DNA of 7,195 nt from an uncultured Bacilli bacterium. GTDB taxonomy: Bacteria > Bacillota_I > Bacilli_A > RF39 > UBA660. Location of the stretch: NCBI GenBank assembly GCA_947631525.1, contig CANRLQ010000049.1:1-7195 (forward strand). Reading direction: 5' to 3'. This document shows, piece by piece, positions 6,318-7,195 of the stretch (positions are counted from its first letter, which is position 1; the number at the start of each line of letters is the position of its first letter). The position numbers were made by a program, and so were the translations under genes. The notes below the pieces were generated by a model. That model worked only from the letters and a program-made list of their open reading frames with translations. It did not search any database and was not told the origin of the DNA.

Positions 6318-6824
6318 TTAATCGATTAATTTAGAAATAATAACTAATCTTTCATCATCTTTTTTAGAACATGTTATTAAAATCAAAGTTTTACCTAAAT
6401 ATTTTTTATTAATTATTTTAGTATTAGAAATATTTACATATTTTTTTAGAACAACTTTAAATTTATAATCGTGATTATTATCTTTTATATATATTAAATC
6501 ATCATTTTTTAATAAATGTAAATTTCTAAAGACAATTTTAATATTATGTCCTGCTATGATAATCTTTTCATCATCTAATGAATTATTCATCATATAAGCA
6601 TAATTTTTATTTAAAGAACTTGGTTCATTTTTTATTAATCGTTTTATATTATATTTAGGTATTTCAATATAACCTTTATAATTATTTTTTATATAATTAT
6701 GATTATCGTATATTTTATCTATTATTTTGTTATGATAATTTACTTCTTTTATATTTCTTAATTCTAAATTAATCATTAAAATTAAGATAAGAAAAAGAAT
6801 GAAAAATACTAATTTATTTTTCAT
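6318..6824 (-). CDS. Sortase, class not assigned
   Basis: A 168-residue transpeptidase that should cut a sorting signal on a surface protein and attach it to the wall or to another subunit. It has an N-terminal membrane segment at about 4-20, then a sortase beta-barrel from GYIEIPKYNI (51-60) onward. The catalytic triad is visible: H93 in IIIAGHN, C152 in LILITCS and R159 in ERLVI. It is short for the family and shows no extra lid or insertion, so the class (A, B, D or other) is left open. Its ATG lies inside the end of the upstream surface-protein gene (11-nt overlap), and there is only a weak purine stretch before it, so translation is probably coupled to that gene. That makes the upstream protein its likely substrate. 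The TAA stop lies in a short AT palindrome; no clear terminator follows. Confidence 0.92.
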   Translation of the reverse strand: MKNKLVFFILFLILILMINLELRNIKEVNYHNKIIDKIYDNHNYIKNNYKGYIEIPKYNIKRLIKNEPSSLNKNYAYMMNNSLDDEKIIIAGHNIKIVFRNLHLLKNDDLIYIKDNNHDYKFKVVLKKYVNISNTKIINKKYLGKTLILITCSKKDDERLVIISKLID

Positions 6825-7195
6825 TTCTTAACTTTTTTGAAATTAATAATATAAATAATAAAAATAATAGATAAATAATAATTGTATTAGTATAAATATC
6901 AGTATTAGATGTCTTAGGATATTTAAATTCTACTAATTTCTTTTGTTGATTATTAAATAAAGTTATCTCTACTTGATTGTTATCTTCAGTTAAATCAATT
7001 TCATATAAATTGTTATTTAAAATAAAGCCATTTTTAGTTTTTATCTCTTTTATGTAGTATTTACCTAGAGGTAATATACTAGAATAAGCTACTCCATCTT
7101 TATTTGTAAAAACATTACAAATAAATTCATCTTTTTTATATTTAATAGTTCCATCACCTAATTTAATATCTTCATAAGCATATATATTAAACTCA
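6814..7195 (-). CDS. SpaA/Cna_B-type surface protein with sorting signal, C-terminal end
   Basis: The last 126 residues of a gene that enters from the right edge; the first whole codon starts at 7194. The visible part begins in a prealbumin-like SpaA/Cna_B domain: FNIYAYEDIKLGDGTIKYKK, then TNKDGVAYSSILPLGKYYIKE, then GFILNNNLYEIDL, which is the usual ending of such domains. It finishes with a cell-wall sorting signal: YPKTS, seven residues, a hydrophobic run of about 15 (TIIIYLLFLLFILLI) and the basic tail SKKLRNEK. YPKTS stands where LPxTG would be expected. Proteins of this type form pilus-like or adhesive stalks stiffened by isopeptide bonds, but the lysine and Asn/Asp pair cannot be assigned from this fragment. 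Its stop overlaps the sortase start by 11 nt. Total size and number of domains are unknown. Confidence 0.85.
   Translation of the reverse strand, partial: EFNIYAYEDIKLGDGTIKYKKDEFICNVFTNKDGVAYSSILPLGKYYIKEIKTKNGFILNNNLYEIDLTEDNNQVEITLFNNQQKKLVEFKYPKTSNTDIYTNTIIIYLLFLLFILLISKKLRNEK

Noticed and set aside
6318..6329. Perfect 12-base palindrome TTAATCGATTAA at the sortase stop, considered as a terminator
   Set aside because: It has no loop and no following T run on the minus strand. It is likely a chance AT palindrome; read-through into the next unit cannot be excluded.
1..7195. Use of UGA as tryptophan, as in mycoplasmas
   Set aside because: All ten tryptophans seen in the genes are TGG and all genes read through intact with the standard code. 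No stop here is TGA, so the point is not fully settled, but there is no positive sign of recoding.

Overview
The window comes from a very AT-rich bacterium of the low-GC Gram-positive type: a wall-bearing Bacilli/Mollicutes-like lineage, perhaps one of the uncultured gut groups. The lineage is inferred from base composition, gene content and domain style, not from a marker gene. All seven supported genes lie on the minus strand, so reading order runs from high to low coordinates. The ten tryptophans in the genes are all TGG, and every visible stop is TAA or TAG, so nothing here points to a recoded UGA. Almost every product acts at or outside the membrane; the theme is building, cutting and decorating the cell wall.

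Reading in the direction of transcription, the first block (7195-6318) is the C-terminal end of a SpaA/Cna_B-type surface protein with a sortase-like sorting signal (YPKTS, hydrophobic stretch, basic tail). Its stop overlaps the start of a small sortase by 11 nt. No convincing terminator follows the sortase.

The second block (about 6260-3114) has its own extended -10 promoter, bracketed by an inverted repeat that may be an operator. It encodes a secreted glucosaminidase-type wall hydrolase carrying a cadherin-like beta-sandwich, a conserved pre-dockerin module and a two-repeat dockerin. Next, translationally coupled, is a C-terminally membrane-anchored protein with an N-terminal beta-sandwich that may be cohesin-like, a second copy of the cadherin-like domain, and a previously unremarked internal duplication. 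A strong hairpin terminator overlaps its stop codon.

The third block (about 3077 to beyond position 1) has an extended -10 promoter with a good -35. It encodes a membrane-tethered LysM-G5-M23 endopeptidase, an alanine-racemase-fold enzyme with altered substrate-site motifs, and the start of a D-aspartate-ligase-like carboxylate-amine ligase. Intergenic gaps here are 11 and 10 nt, so the three are probably one transcript linking wall cutting to D-amino-acid supply and ligation.

The most interesting possibility is that the dockerin of the hydrolase docks onto the membrane protein encoded next to it. That would make a minimal cellulosome-like arrangement directed at peptidoglycan. It is a hypothesis; the sequence shows the dockerin clearly, but the cohesin assignment is only a resemblance. 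There are no RNA genes, mobile elements or CRISPR arrays, and no gene-free stretch exceeds about 130 bases.
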